Below, piece after piece: positions 9,787-18,306 of a DNA stretch of 64,000 bases (its first letter is position 1; every line of letters starts with the position of its first letter). The position numbers and the translations under genes are program-made. Below the pieces are notes generated by a model. It saw nothing but the letters and a program-made list of their open reading frames with translations. It had not been told where the DNA came from and did no database searches. The DNA is from JAJPJE01 sp963724985 (lineage in GTDB: Bacteria; Acidobacteriota; Terriglobia; Terriglobales; Acidobacteriaceae), in assembly GCA_963724985.1 (NCBI GenBank), contig CAVRWV010000018.1:124001-188000 (forward strand), given 5' to 3'.

Positions 9787-9810
9787 TCACGACGGATCGG
9801 ATGCGTACAA

Positions 9811-10029
9811 GTGTCTAGTCAGCCGGATCACAACGCCGAGCGAGGCACGCTACGCAATGCCATTCACCACTTTGTGAGCGGCTTCTGCGGAGTGGTTCTG
9901 GGAATCACTCCTCCGCCCGAGAACAAGGAAATTCCATTTGTGGTGGCATTCGTTGCAGCCCTTGCCGCCATCGCATTCGGACTCGTAGCGGTCACATGGT
10001 TGCTGTTCGAAACCATCGTCCGTCGCTGA
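9811..10029 (+). CDS. Small single-helix membrane protein
   Basis: A 72-residue protein with a GTG start and one or two hydrophobic stretches in the second half (VVAFVAALAAIAFGLVAVTW). It begins 25 bp after the glycosyltransferase gene and is probably in the same transcript. No family was recognised. It could assist or anchor the upstream enzyme, but nothing in the sequence shows this. Confidence 0.55.
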   Translation: MSSQPDHNAERGTLRNAIHHFVSGFCGVVLGITPPPENKEIPFVVAFVAALAAIAFGLVAVTWLLFETIVRR

Positions 10030-10071
10030 ACTATCGAGCCAGAAGGATGAGCTCTCCTGGCGCGCGAGGTG

Positions 10072-10470
10072 TTACTTCGCCTGAATCGACGCGAGATAAT
10101 CAGTGAGATTCTTAATCAGCAACTGAGCTTCAGCAGGGCTTCCCGTGGTGCGGCGGAAGCGCTGTCCCCACACCGGCATCGCTTTTGAGCCATGCGCTCC
10201 AACCAGGCTTTCCCCTTCGATGGAATGGATCACATGCATCTCCGGGAACTTGCCATTGTTGTTCTTGCTGAGCAGAGTCAAATCGGTAGGCAATGTTTTC
10301 AGCGAAGAAGCGACCGGTCCGGAACCCTTGGCGTCGGTGCCGTGGCACGAACCGCAGTAAGACTGGTAAAGCTGCTTGCCGGATGAAGGGGAAGGTGTAT
10401 CGGCCGCGAACGACGCGATAGTAAACAGCATAATTGCGGGAAGAAGAATCGACAGCTGACGTACGCGCAT
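10072..10470 (-). CDS. Exported c-type cytochrome
   Basis: A 132-residue monoheme cytochrome c. The ATG at 10470 is chosen because a perfect AAAGGAGG lies just upstream and a signal peptide follows (MRVRQLSILLPAIMLFTIAS). The heme motif is CGSCH at 39-43. The likely distal axial ligand is the Met in GSKAMPVWG, as in class I cytochromes. It would carry electrons in the periplasm. No oxidase or dehydrogenase is adjacent, so its partner cannot be named. Confidence 0.88.
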   Translation of the reverse strand: MRVRQLSILLPAIMLFTIASFAADTPSPSSGKQLYQSYCGSCHGTDAKGSGPVASSLKTLPTDLTLLSKNNNGKFPEMHVIHSIEGESLVGAHGSKAMPVWGQRFRRTTGSPAEAQLLIKNLTDYLASIQAK

Positions 10471-10665
10471 GGGTCCTCCTTTGTGTACGCAGGCACGCTG
10501 CAATGCATGCGGTACGCACAACACGCCGCAATGCAGGTTCACTCTAGGACGGCGGCGGTGTCGCGGCTGTAAGGTTTGTCACAACCACATGTGACGAAAG
10601 AACGGAAGAAAACAGGACAGCAACTCGGGAAAGAATGGCGGAATCGAATGCAGCAGAGGTGAGCC

Positions 10666-10815
10666 ATGCTCTGGCTGACATTTGCATTGCTATTCGTGCT
10701 GTGGCTGCTGGGTTACGGGTTCCAGGTTGCGGGCGGCATGATTCACCTGTTGCTGGCAGCCGCTTTGCTGGTGTTAGTGTTGAACCTCGTCAGGCAGCGA
10801 GGAGTAGCGTCGTAA
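10666..10815 (+). CDS. Tiny membrane protein, lmo0937-like
   Basis: A 49-residue protein starting MLWLTFALLFVLWLLGYG and ending LVRQRGVAS. Two hydrophobic helices flank a short GGMIHLLL turn. This matches the lmo0937 family (about 50 residues, often stress-induced in other bacteria) by pattern recognition. A GAGGTGAG sequence precedes the ATG. It is short enough to be missed by gene callers. Confidence 0.7.
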   Translation: MLWLTFALLFVLWLLGYGFQVAGGMIHLLLAAALLVLVLNLVRQRGVAS

Positions 10816-10847
10816 AGCGCAATCTCGTTCAAACCTCCCAAACGAGA

Positions 10848-11078
10848 TCAATTTTCGCAACACATTCCAGGACCACCAGGCATTCCGCACGCGCCTGATT
10901 CGCAGCCCCCGCTCATGCAGGAGGGTGCGGCCTTGGAGCTGTGCCCCACAGAAAACGAAGAAATCTGCGGATCCAGGTTGGTGCCGTGACACGCCGGACA
11001 CACGGCCTCTTGCGATCCATAAACCAGAGCTTCGAAGTGCTTGTTACAGCCCTTGCAGATGTATTCAAAAATAGGCAT
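10848..11078 (-). CDS. FmdB-type zinc ribbon protein
   Basis: A 76-residue protein beginning MPIFEYICKGCNKHFEALV with a second CxxC at CPACHG, the signature of the FmdB/CxxC_CxxC_SSSS putative regulatory family. One zinc ion is expected between the two CxxC pairs. The tail is rich in Gly and Cys (CMSGGCESGACGMPGG), as is common in this family. It is probably cytoplasmic; the molecular role of the family is not established. Confidence 0.85.
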   Translation of the reverse strand: MPIFEYICKGCNKHFEALVYGSQEAVCPACHGTNLDPQISSFSVGHSSKAAPSCMSGGCESGACGMPGGPGMCCEN

Positions 11079-11139
11079 ATGAAAACTCCACCGCGAATGA
11101 TTTCCACATCAATCTAGCATCTTCGCTACACTGAAGAAA

Positions 11140-12195
11140 ATGCCTGTCAAAATCCATCAGGAAGGTTTGCGAGAGGAAGTATTTGTCCCGCGACGCGGGT
11201 TGCGGGGCGGCCACATGCAGACCCTAGCGGCTTATTTTGCCAGCCGTGCGGATCACCTGCCTCGGGCGGAAGAACGGCTGTTTTCAGTCGATCCCGAAGT
11301 TCAGGTGATGTGCCACTGTCATTGGCAGACTGAGCGGAAGAGCAGAACGACGCTGATGATCGTGCACGGGCTGGAGGGATCGAGCACTTCGCAATACGTG
11401 ATCGGCACCGCCAACAAGGCATGGGCTGCGGGGATGAACGTGGTTCGCATGAACATGCGGAATTGCGGAGGCACGGAGAGTCTTTCCGCCACGCTTTATC
11501 ATTCGGGCCTCTCGGCCGACGCTGGAGCCGTGGCGCGCGCGCTGATCGAGCAAGAGCAGTTGGAGTCGATCGCGCTAGCCGGCTTTTCCATGGGCGGAAA
11601 TATTGTTTTGAAGATTGCCGGGGAATGGGGAACGGATGCTCCGAAAGAGGTGCGGGCCGTTGTTGCAGTATCGCCAGCGATTGATCTCTCGGCCTCGGCT
11701 GATGCATTGCATCGTTGGGATAATCGTCTGTATGAGTGGTGGTTCTTGATCGCATTGGCGGGAAGAATGCGGCGGAAGGCCGAACTGTTTCCGGAACGAT
11801 TTCGCGCGTATCCGCTCGCTTCCATTCGCAGCATTCGCGATTTTGACGATCGCATTACTGCCCGTTATTTCGGATTCGATGGCGCGGAAGACTACTACAA
11901 GCGGGCCAGCGCCGGTCCAGTGCTTGAGCACATCGCAGTGCCCACGCAAGTGATTCACGCGCTCGACGATCCGTTTATTCGCATGCTGCCCGCCACGCGA
12001 GAAAAACTTCAGCAGAATCCAAATGTGCGGTTGCTGGAATCGGCACACGGTGGACATTGCGCTTTCCTGGCGGACGCTAATGGATACGATGGACGCTGGT
12101 CAGAGCGCCAGATTGTCCGATTCGTCGAGTCATGCGAGACTAACGTATCGACGCGAGGGCCCGTAGCTCAATCGGATAGAGCATCGGATTTCTAA
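11140..12195 (+). CDS. YheT-family alpha/beta hydrolase
   Basis: Matches the YheT/ABHD-like alpha/beta hydrolase family. Seen: MIVHGLEGSS (oxyanion region), nucleophile elbow GFSMGGN (Ser near 149), an acid in ALDDPF (near 275), and a catalytic His in AHGGHCAF (near 302). Substrates in this family are probably short-chain esters or lipids. The last 12 residues (GPVAQSDRASDF) are simply tRNA-Arg read as protein, because no in-frame stop occurs before the tRNA. The natural stop was probably lost by a one-base error near 12120-12156; a one-base shift would use the TAA in GAGACTAACG. Confidence 0.82.
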   Translation: MPVKIHQEGLREEVFVPRRGLRGGHMQTLAAYFASRADHLPRAEERLFSVDPEVQVMCHCHWQTERKSRTTLMIVHGLEGSSTSQYVIGTANKAWAAGMNVVRMNMRNCGGTESLSATLYHSGLSADAGAVARALIEQEQLESIALAGFSMGGNIVLKIAGEWGTDAPKEVRAVVAVSPAIDLSASADALHRWDNRLYEWWFLIALAGRMRRKAELFPERFRAYPLASIRSIRDFDDRITARYFGFDGAEDYYKRASAGPVLEHIAVPTQVIHALDDPFIRMLPATREKLQQNPNVRLLESAHGGHCAFLADANGYDGRWSERQIVRFVESCETNVSTRGPVAQSDRASDF

Positions 12196-12233
12196 TCCGA
12201 GGGTTGCAGGTTCGATTCCTGCCGGGCCTACCA
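12157..12233 (+). tRNA. tRNA-Arg (anticodon UCU)
   Basis: A complete cloverleaf can be drawn. Acceptor GGGCCCG (12157-12163) pairs with CGGGCCT before discriminator A12230, with one G-U pair. The anticodon stem is TCGGA/TCCGA with loop TTTCTAA, so the anticodon TCT is at 12191-12193. The T arm is GCAGG-TTCGATT-CCTGC. The CCA end is encoded at 12231-12233. It reads AGA codons. Confidence 0.96.
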
Positions 12234-12248
12234 GCTGCTGCTCCAAGC

Positions 12249-12677
12249 ATGGTTGAATTTCTTGCGCCACGCTTGAATACTTATGGCATGGGCCTTTTGC
12301 GAGCGCAGCTCAATCCCCTGCTGGAAGGTGTTCTGGGGCTTGCTCTATTCACCATTCTTTCCGTCACAGCGGCTGTGGCAACCAGGCAGACTCCGTATCA
12401 GACTTCAGCACCGCTCCTCTTCATCGTTCTCGCGGCGCTGGTCGCCTTCTTCATCGGAAAAAGGGCCGCTTACCTTGGGTTGATTGCCGCGGCCCTTGTA
12501 TTTGCAGTGGTGCTGTTCAAGCCCCTGGGCAGCTGGCACGTAGATGAGCAAGGCGCGCGCGTAAGTCTGGCATGGATGCTCATGGGTGGACTGGCGGCTG
12601 CGTGGATCTTCGCGCGCCAGGAAGATCAAGGACCGGACACGGATCCTCCATCCGGCGACGAGAGCGAAGAGCGCTAA
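12249..12677 (+). CDS. Hypothetical membrane protein
   Basis: A 142-residue protein with about four hydrophobic helices and a charged, Asp/Glu-rich C-terminus (QEDQGPDTDPPSGDESEER). The compact four-helix layout resembles the DUF4118 membrane module of KdpD-type sensors, but no kinase part is present and the match is not strong. The first ATG after the tRNA (12249) is used; 12288 is an alternative. No clear ribosome binding site is visible. Confidence 0.6.
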   Translation: MVEFLAPRLNTYGMGLLRAQLNPLLEGVLGLALFTILSVTAAVATRQTPYQTSAPLLFIVLAALVAFFIGKRAAYLGLIAAALVFAVVLFKPLGSWHVDEQGARVSLAWMLMGGLAAAWIFARQEDQGPDTDPPSGDESEER

Positions 12678-12810
12678 GCCTCGCAATATCTGCGTGATTC
12701 CCGCTAATACAAATCTTTACGTCCCTTCACTACCTCTTTACGTGAACTGGATGTTGGGCTGTGTCTAATCAAGTGACAGTCGGAAAGTAAGGCGGTACGG
12801 GAGGGAAGCG

Positions 12811-13107
12811 ATGAAAAAGTGGAAAGCAGTTGCAGGGACTTTGGCGATGTTGATGGGAATCAGCGGAGCGGCCCTGGCGCAGGATTGGGATCATCGCGAT
12901 CAGGACTGGAGAAATAACGGCACGTACGCATACCAAGTGGATCATCGTGACAACTACCGTACGTACGTCTACCCAAATTACGCATACAACAACAACTACG
13001 GCCGCGATCGTGTTCGCGACCGGGATCGTGATCGCAATAAGTTTCGTGATCACGACCGGGATCATGATCGGAATCGGAACGAACGAGGTGATCGCGATCG
13101 CCGATGA
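12811..13107 (+). CDS. Exported Asp/Arg-rich low-complexity protein
   Basis: A 98-residue protein with a signal peptide (MKKWKAVAGTLAMLMGISGA) followed by a Tyr/Asn-rich segment and then a long run of Asp-Arg, His-Asp and Asn-Arg dipeptides to the C-terminus. Only charged and polar residues remain after about position 65. GGGAGG precedes the ATG and a strong terminator follows, so it is a real monocistronic gene. Function is unknown. A metal- or polyanion-binding, unfolded envelope protein is a guess. Confidence 0.7.
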   Translation: MKKWKAVAGTLAMLMGISGAALAQDWDHRDQDWRNNGTYAYQVDHRDNYRTYVYPNYAYNNNYGRDRVRDRDRDRNKFRDHDRDHDRNRNERGDRDRR

Positions 13108-13130
13108 ACCATTCCCCGGCTGAGCGCGAG

Positions 13131-13160
13131 GGGCTACCCGTTATGCGGGTGGCCCTTTTT
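13131..13160 (+). terminator. Rho-independent terminator
   Basis: Arms GGGCTACCCG (13131-13140) and CGGGTGGCCC (13146-13155) give a 10-bp stem with one G-U pair and a 5-base loop, followed by TTTTT. It ends the transcript of the Asp/Arg-rich protein. Confidence 0.88.
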
Positions 13161-13339
13161 GTGTTTTGGGTAGCCAGTAGTCAGTAAAGCCAGTAGTCAG
13201 TAGTCAGCAAAGTCAGTAGTCAGTAAAGTCAGAAGTCAGAAGCCAGAAGCCAGCTGCGCCGAAGTCTAAGAGCTGTGCGTCCCTGCGCCCCTCGGATGCC
13301 GGGGAGGAGGGGTGCCATGAGCTTTCATTGAAAACAAAG

Positions 13340-13412
13340 GATGTATCCGTCGGATGAGAGATTTATCCGTCGGATAAATTGAGCTCGTCCGTCGGATAAT
13401 CCGTCGGATCGA
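13340..13412. repeat. TCCGTCGGAT short repeats
   Basis: The unit (A)TCCGTCGGAT appears four times in 73 bp: within GTATCCGTCGGATGAG, TTATCCGTCGGATAAA, CGTCCGTCGGATAA and TCCGTCGGATCG. Each unit is nearly self-complementary (ATCC-GTC-GGAT). Spacing is irregular, about 24, 24 and 11 bp between starts. It may be a cluster of protein-binding sites or simply a local amplification. Confidence 0.65.
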
Positions 13413-13504
13413 TTGGTTTGTCAGTCACGCAGTCGATCGGTCGATCAGTCAGTCAGCCTGTCAGTCATTCAGTTCTTCGTCGATCTGTCCTGTCCGTTGA
13501 AACA

Positions 13505-13575
13505 TGCTCTAGTTCTATTGTGACAAATTCCAAGAGCTGACTAGACACATTCGAGGAATTTATTTCTATCGTGGA
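13505..13575 (+). repeat. Dispersed repeat block a, copy 3
   Basis: TTCTATTGTGACAAATTC is followed by GACTAGACACATTCG and TTTATTTC, the same order as in the 40.60-40.66 kb copy and in the reverse complement of 155-215. The other blocks of the mosaic repeat are absent here, so block a can occur alone. Confidence 0.7.
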
Positions 13576-13844
13576 ATGATGGAGTTGCAGGGAATCCATG
13601 CGAAAGAGGCTATTGACAGAGGAATTCCAATTTGGGAAGACAGGCGAGCTCTCCGCGGCGCCGGACTATAGGCCCGTTTCCCACCCGTCGCTGCGAGCGA
13701 GTGGGACACCCGCTCAACACCGTAAAACGGTTGGAAGGACCAACGCAGGAAACGGATACGCCTTGATGCCCATGATACGACTCAAAAATAGAGAATTCCC
13801 AGTCAATAACCGCTACCATCTACGCAGTGTTCAGGAGGCAGCGG

Positions 13845-14285
13845 ATGCGATCTCTCTGGATTTGCGTTGTACTTGTGACTGCAACGATGGCGATGAGCCA
13901 ACAGGCTGCCGCGCCCACAGGTGGCCACACGCTTACCGTATCGGTCAGCAACGTGAATCAGGAAGGCGGCAACATCGGCGTGCTCGTTTTCAATTCCGAT
14001 AAAGGCTGGCCCGAAGATCGCACTGCGGCATTGAAGGACATAATCGTTCCTGCTCATCCGGGAACTGTCGTCGTGCCGATTCCCAACCTTCCGGCTGGCG
14101 ACTACGCGGTCGTGGTCCTCCACGACGTAAACCAGAATCACAAGATGGATCGCAACTGGATGGGCAAGCCGAAAGAGCAGTGGGCGATGTCGAATAACCC
14201 GCATGCGCTAATCAAAGCTCCGTCGTATTCGACGGCGAAGTTCCATTTGGGCGGCGATCAGACGATTGAAGTGGCACTGCAGTAG
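13845..14285 (+). CDS. Exported DUF2141 protein
   Basis: A 146-residue protein. ATG 13845 is preferred because AGGAGG lies at 13833-13838 and a signal peptide follows (MRSLWICVVLVTATMAMS). The mature part matches DUF2141: LTVSVSNVNQEGGNIGVLVFNS, then PAGDYAVVVLHDVNQNHKMDRNWMGKPKE and the closing PSYSTAKFHL. The HDVNQNHKMD stretch is the Ca-loop-like core of this beta-sandwich family. It probably functions in the periplasm or outside the cell; the biochemical role is not known. Confidence 0.85.
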   Translation: MRSLWICVVLVTATMAMSQQAAAPTGGHTLTVSVSNVNQEGGNIGVLVFNSDKGWPEDRTAALKDIIVPAHPGTVVVPIPNLPAGDYAVVVLHDVNQNHKMDRNWMGKPKEQWAMSNNPHALIKAPSYSTAKFHLGGDQTIEVALQ

Positions 14286-14363
14286 CGGCGCGCGCGCAAA
14301 CGCACATCCTTCCCCTGATATACAATCTCCCGTTTGCCTGACTTCATGGGTGAGGTCTCATAA

Positions 14364-15545
14364 ATGTCTGAAGCTACTCTGCAGAAATCTGCTGCTCCCG
14401 CTCCACTGCTTGCGCTCACGGAAGACGAAATTCTTTTTCGTGACAACATCCGCCAGGTTGCCGAACAGAGCCTGCGTCCGCACGTGAAAGAGATGGACGA
14501 GAAAGGCGTATTCGAGCGCAGCCTGATCGATCAGTTCTTCCAGCTTGGATTGATGGGGATCGAGACACCCGAGCAATACGGCGGTGGCGGTGGCACGTTC
14601 TTCGAAGCGATTCTCGCCGTGGAAGAGTTGTCGCGGGTCGACGCCTCGGCGGGAGTCATTGTCGATGTGCAGAATACGCTGGTGAACAATGCCTTCATCC
14701 GTTGGGGAAACGAGTCGCAGAAGAAAAAATACCTGCAGATGCTGGCGACGGATACGGTTGGTGCCTACGCGCTGAGCGAGGCCAGTTCCGGCTCCGACGC
14801 GTTTGCGCTGACGACCCGCGCGGAGCTCAAGGGCAACGAGTACGTTCTTAACGGCCGCAAACTGTGGATCACGAATGGCAAAGAAGCGGGGATCTTCGTG
14901 CTGTTCGCGACGGTGGATCCGGGCGCCGGATACAAGGGCATCACCGCATTCGTCGTTGAGAAAGACTTTCCAGGCTTCAGCGTTGGCAAAAAAGAAGACA
15001 AGCTGGGCATTCGCGCTTCGAGCACGTGCGAACTGATTCTCGAAGATTGCCACGTGTCGAAAGATAATGTGTTGGGCGAAGTGGGAAAGGGCTACAAGAT
15101 CGCGATTGAGACGCTGAACGAAGGGCGCATCGGTATCGGCGCCCAAATGATCGGACTGGCGCGCGGCGCCTGGGAGTTTGCGGCGAAGTACGCGCAGGAG
15201 CGCAAGCAGTTCGGCAAGCCGATCTCGGAGTACCAGGGAGTGCAGTTCCAACTGGCGCAATCGGCGACGGAATTGGAGGCGGCGCGCATGATGGTGTACA
15301 ACTCGGCCCGCATGAAAGATGCCGGAATGAACTTCGTGAAGGAAGCCGCAATGACGAAATTGTTCGCATCGCAAGTTGCTGAAAGAGTTACTTCCTTAGC
15401 AGTAGAAGTCTATGGGGGCTATGGGTTCACAAAGGATTACCCCGTTGAAAAATTCTATCGTGATGCGAAAATAGGGAAAATCTACGAAGGCACGTCGAAC
15501 ATGCAGTTGCAGACGATTGCCAAGCTGGTGGTAGGCGGAAAGTGA
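14364..15545 (+). CDS. Acyl-CoA dehydrogenase, short/branched-chain type
   Basis: A full-length 393-residue acyl-CoA dehydrogenase. It catalyses FAD-dependent alpha,beta-oxidation of acyl-CoA and passes electrons to ETF. The FAD/substrate-binding segment YALSEASSGSDAFAL and the middle beta-domain WITNGKEAGIF are clear. The catalytic base is Glu375 in the YEGTSNMQL motif, the position used by short-, medium- and branched-chain enzymes. The frame is intact. Its stop overlaps the GTG start of the following PilZ gene by 4 bp (GTGA), which implies translational coupling. The chain-length specificity cannot be read from sequence by eye. Confidence 0.95.
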   Translation: MSEATLQKSAAPAPLLALTEDEILFRDNIRQVAEQSLRPHVKEMDEKGVFERSLIDQFFQLGLMGIETPEQYGGGGGTFFEAILAVEELSRVDASAGVIVDVQNTLVNNAFIRWGNESQKKKYLQMLATDTVGAYALSEASSGSDAFALTTRAELKGNEYVLNGRKLWITNGKEAGIFVLFATVDPGAGYKGITAFVVEKDFPGFSVGKKEDKLGIRASSTCELILEDCHVSKDNVLGEVGKGYKIAIETLNEGRIGIGAQMIGLARGAWEFAAKYAQERKQFGKPISEYQGVQFQLAQSATELEAARMMVYNSARMKDAGMNFVKEAAMTKLFASQVAERVTSLAVEVYGGYGFTKDYPVEKFYRDAKIGKIYEGTSNMQLQTIAKLVVGGK

Positions 15546-15829
15546 ATATGATCCCAGGACTGAGCACCGAGCAGCGCCGTTATCCACGCTACGAAGTCAC
15601 CGATGAGCTGATGGCATTTGATTATCGTGGCCAGGAATTGGGCCGGATTGAGAAGATCAGCGGCGGCGGAATGCAGGTCCGGTTATCAACCCAGCTTGCC
15701 GGATGCACGCTCGCAGCCGGGTCCCAACTGTTGGTCGACGTTTTCGAGGCGGGGGAAATCCGCCACACGATTCGGGTCGCCGTGCGATTTCGCGACGCGC
15801 ACGTTCTGGGGCTCGAGTTCGTAAACTAG
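15542..15829 (+). CDS. PilZ domain protein
   Basis: A 95-residue single PilZ domain, coupled to the acyl-CoA dehydrogenase by a 4-bp overlap. The N-terminal arginine motif is QRRYPRYEV (RxxxR type), and the second motif is IEKISGGGMQVRL, matching the (D/N)xSxxG signature loosely, with Lys where Asp/Asn is usual. PilZ domains bind c-di-GMP through these motifs; the altered second motif makes binding uncertain. An ATG at 15548 is an alternative start. Confidence 0.82.
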   Translation: MNMIPGLSTEQRRYPRYEVTDELMAFDYRGQELGRIEKISGGGMQVRLSTQLAGCTLAAGSQLLVDVFEAGEIRHTIRVAVRFRDAHVLGLEFVN

Positions 15830-15975
15830 TCGATTTCTGCCGTTTTGGGCCGTCCCCTGCAAACTAAAAGCGTTACCCCTTGGTAACGTGTACCTGCCTT
15901 GTTTCCAGTGCAGAGCTGCACTACACTTTCGATTCTTCCCCCATAAAGTTTTGGATCGCGCCGAGGAGGCGTGCA

Positions 15976-17423
15976 ATGCTCAATCCGGCCCAGCACCTGC
16001 CCGACATGCTCGAGGTAGAAAAGTTCTACATCTCGATGCTGGAGCAGGAACTCGCGCATCCGATCCCAGTTCCCGCCGACGCGAACCCTCCGGCGCAGAA
16101 CGCGGCCGAAGTGATGTCGCGCTGGCTATCGCTGCTGGACCTGGCGGTGACCCCCTTATGGTGCGTGACTGGCTGCGGGAGTCGACTAGTTCGCAAACCG
16201 CAGAAGCGCTGCTACGCTACTTCATTTTCAAGCAGCCGACAAAAGAGATCGACCGCGATAAGACCGATTTTGTTTCCACGTTTCTGCACCGTGTGCGGAA
16301 TATTCCAGTGCGAACTCTGGATGAGTACACTGGCGACGAACCCACGCCGTTCGAGCCTGCCCTGACGACGATTCTTGGCCTGAAGGAACTTCCGGCATTG
16401 CCACAAGAGCATCGCCAATTGACGCGGGAATTCCGCTTCATTCGCGAGGAGCTTGAGGAGATTCGCGATTTCAATCAATTGATGGATTCGGGAGTGATGC
16501 AGCGCTCGCGCGATATCAAGCTACGACTGGGCTCATCTTTTTACCATCCGCATGTATTGGCGACGGCGGCTGAATATAACGTCTACATGGGAGAGCGGTT
16601 TGACTCGCTCTTCAAGCAGGCGGCGCATGAGATCAGGGAATTCGCCGCGAAAGTTCAAAAGGCCGGCGGAAGCATCATGTCGCGAATCGAGGGCGACGTC
16701 ACGATCAAGCAGATGGCGGAAGTAGAGGCAACGGCGATCATGAGCACGGACTATGCCCGCTCCGCCGATCAGTTGCGAACCGTCTCGAAATTGCAGAAGG
16801 TCGTGGATAATAAAACGCGATCATTAGCAACTCCGGGGTCCGCGACACCGACAGGAACGGCGGCGAGACCGTCGCCGGCTACGTCTCTGCGGCCGCCCGC
16901 GGGACGCGTTTCGATGCCCAGCGCTTCTGAAGCGAAGGGTGTGGACAAATCGAACGAAGACAGCAAGGTTCGTTCGACCGTCAATTCCATACAAAACTTC
17001 ATTGCTGCTGCCGAGGCCACATCGGGTTGCGCTTTCCCGATGCGTAATGGGAGCTTGATGCTGACCTCTGCCGAAGTCGATGCGTTCCGTGCCGAGTATC
17101 GGGAAGAGAAGAGTTTTCGTGGGGAGTATGCCGCCGCAATGGTGGAGTCGGTAGCGCTTTGCGCAAGAATGCTGGCGGAGACCGAGGAGTTCAATTCGCA
17201 CAGTGATTCCGCCTATCTTTGGAAAGCGCATGCAGACTCGATGACTTACCTGCTTGCCTGCGCTACCAAGGTGCAGGAGCAGGGAGCTGAACTTCTCCGA
17301 CTTTCGAAACAGCGCGGCTTGACCGAAAAAGCCGGGGCTCTCGAGGTCACGCTGGAACGACTGCGCACACAGGAATTGAATGTGGCGCGCGCGCTGGAAG
17401 CGGTGGAAACGCGAGCAAAGTAG
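15976..17423 (+). CDS. Large alpha-helical hypothetical protein, frame-broken
   Basis: Starts at ATG 15976 behind GAGGAGGC. One C appears to be missing from the CCCCC run at 16151-16155; adding it joins LSLLDLAVTP to LMVRDWLRE. The resulting protein is about 482 residues, almost entirely helical and charged, with a Ser/Thr/Pro/Ala-rich linker near the middle (ATPGSATPTGTAARPSPATS). There is no signal peptide or membrane segment. No family was recognised. It follows the PilZ gene by about 150 bp. A structural or signalling scaffold role is possible but unsupported. Confidence 0.65.
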
Positions 17424-17598
17424 ATTGCCCGACCGGACCATTGATCATCGGCTCATCGAAAATCTCCGCAGGTCGTCTCAACTGGAAGTACAATAAGCAC
17501 AATTCGGCTACCCTGTTTGGGGGAGCAACCTTAGTTTTGTGGGTAGACTCCCGCTCCTGAAAGTGAACCGGCAACGCCGGCGAGCGGAGATTGTAGTT

Positions 17599-17808
17599 AT
17601 GAAGTTGGCATTTCAGCGTTGTCCGTATTGCCATAGCCACGATGTTTATCGTTCTCGCAGGCGTGGCTGGTGGGAGAGGTTTGTTTGCCCGCTGTTATTG
17701 CTTCGCCCAGTACGGTGTTATACGTGCATGCGCCGGCACGTGCGATTTGCACTGATCTCCACGCAACATCCTCGTGAAAATTCCGTGCAGCGTAGTCGTG
17801 TGGCCTGA
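17599..17808 (+). CDS. Small zinc-ribbon-like protein
   Basis: A 69-residue basic protein. The ATG at 17599 is chosen because it gives the compact start MKLAFQRCPYCHSHDVYRS. It contains CPYC and a second pair at CYTC about 30 residues later, a spacing compatible with one zinc ribbon. A hydrophobic WWERFVCPLLLLRP segment lies between them. No named family was recognised. The start and even the reality of the gene are uncertain. Confidence 0.5.
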   Translation: MKLAFQRCPYCHSHDVYRSRRRGWWERFVCPLLLLRPVRCYTCMRRHVRFALISTQHPRENSVQRSRVA

Positions 17809-17916
17809 TCTTCGTTCGCGCCTTCGCTGCGATCACCGCTCTTGCGATTACTTCCGTTTTGATCCCGTCTGCTGTTCTTAGCATTCGTTGCCGATCCACA
17901 TGATGAGGTACCTGCG

Positions 17917-18306
17917 ATGTCAGGCTTCAGACAGCCGGCGGAGCTGTTACAAACTCCGGGTGCGGAGAGGCGGCGATCGCCAAGAGAACGTATCGATGTT
18001 CGAACTCGCGTCAGCGTAACCAGTCCGAGCGGTGTCACTACGATTTGCCACGGAATGGGAACAAACTTAAGCGAACGTGGCATGGCGGTTCAGCTGCCAC
18101 TCGAACTGCGAATCGGGAAGAAGCTCATCGTTGTCGTGCTGCTGGATGCGATCCAGCAGCAGATTCGTTGCGAGGGAACGGTGCGGAACCGCAATGGAGA
18201 TCAGTACGGCATCGAATTCTCCGACCTCTCCAGCGAGGACCGTGAATTGATCTTGAGGTGCTCCCGCGAATCTCACCAACGGCAGTGGCCCTCTCAGGGT
18301 CGCTGA
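17917..18306 (+). CDS. PilZ domain protein
   Basis: A 129-residue cytoplasmic PilZ domain protein. The first motif is AERRRSPRERIDV (RxxxR) and the second is GTNLSERGMAV, a good match to the (D/N)xSxxG c-di-GMP-binding signature. This makes it a better candidate c-di-GMP receptor than the PilZ protein at 15.5 kb. It is monocistronic and ends 13 bp inside the convergent peptide deformylase gene. Confidence 0.85.
   Translation: MSGFRQPAELLQTPGAERRRSPRERIDVRTRVSVTSPSGVTTICHGMGTNLSERGMAVQLPLELRIGKKLIVVVLLDAIQQQIRCEGTVRNRNGDQYGIEFSDLSSEDRELILRCSRESHQRQWPSQGR

Larger units (their letters stand above)
13161..13844. other. Repeat-filled intergenic region
   Basis: About 680 bp with no supported gene. 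From 13165 to 13255 it holds a degenerate AGTCAGTAGTCAG tandem tract. From about 13340 to 13412 it carries spaced copies of the palindrome-like TCCGTCGGAT. From about 13430 to 13475 it holds a GTCAGTCAG/GATCGGTCGATC tract. From about 13505 to 13575 it has a copy of repeat block a. Short open frames near 13.6-13.8 kb have no recognisable product. Confidence 0.7.

Noticed and set aside
10577..10594. GTCAC-N8-GTGAC palindrome between cytochrome c and the tiny membrane protein
   Set aside because: It has half-sites in reverse order relative to the CRP pattern and the wrong spacing, and no second copy was noticed; kept out of the feature list.
13165..13260. Short tandem AGTCAGTAG tract as a CRISPR array
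   Set aside because: Units are too short and irregular, there are no unique spacers and no cas genes are nearby.
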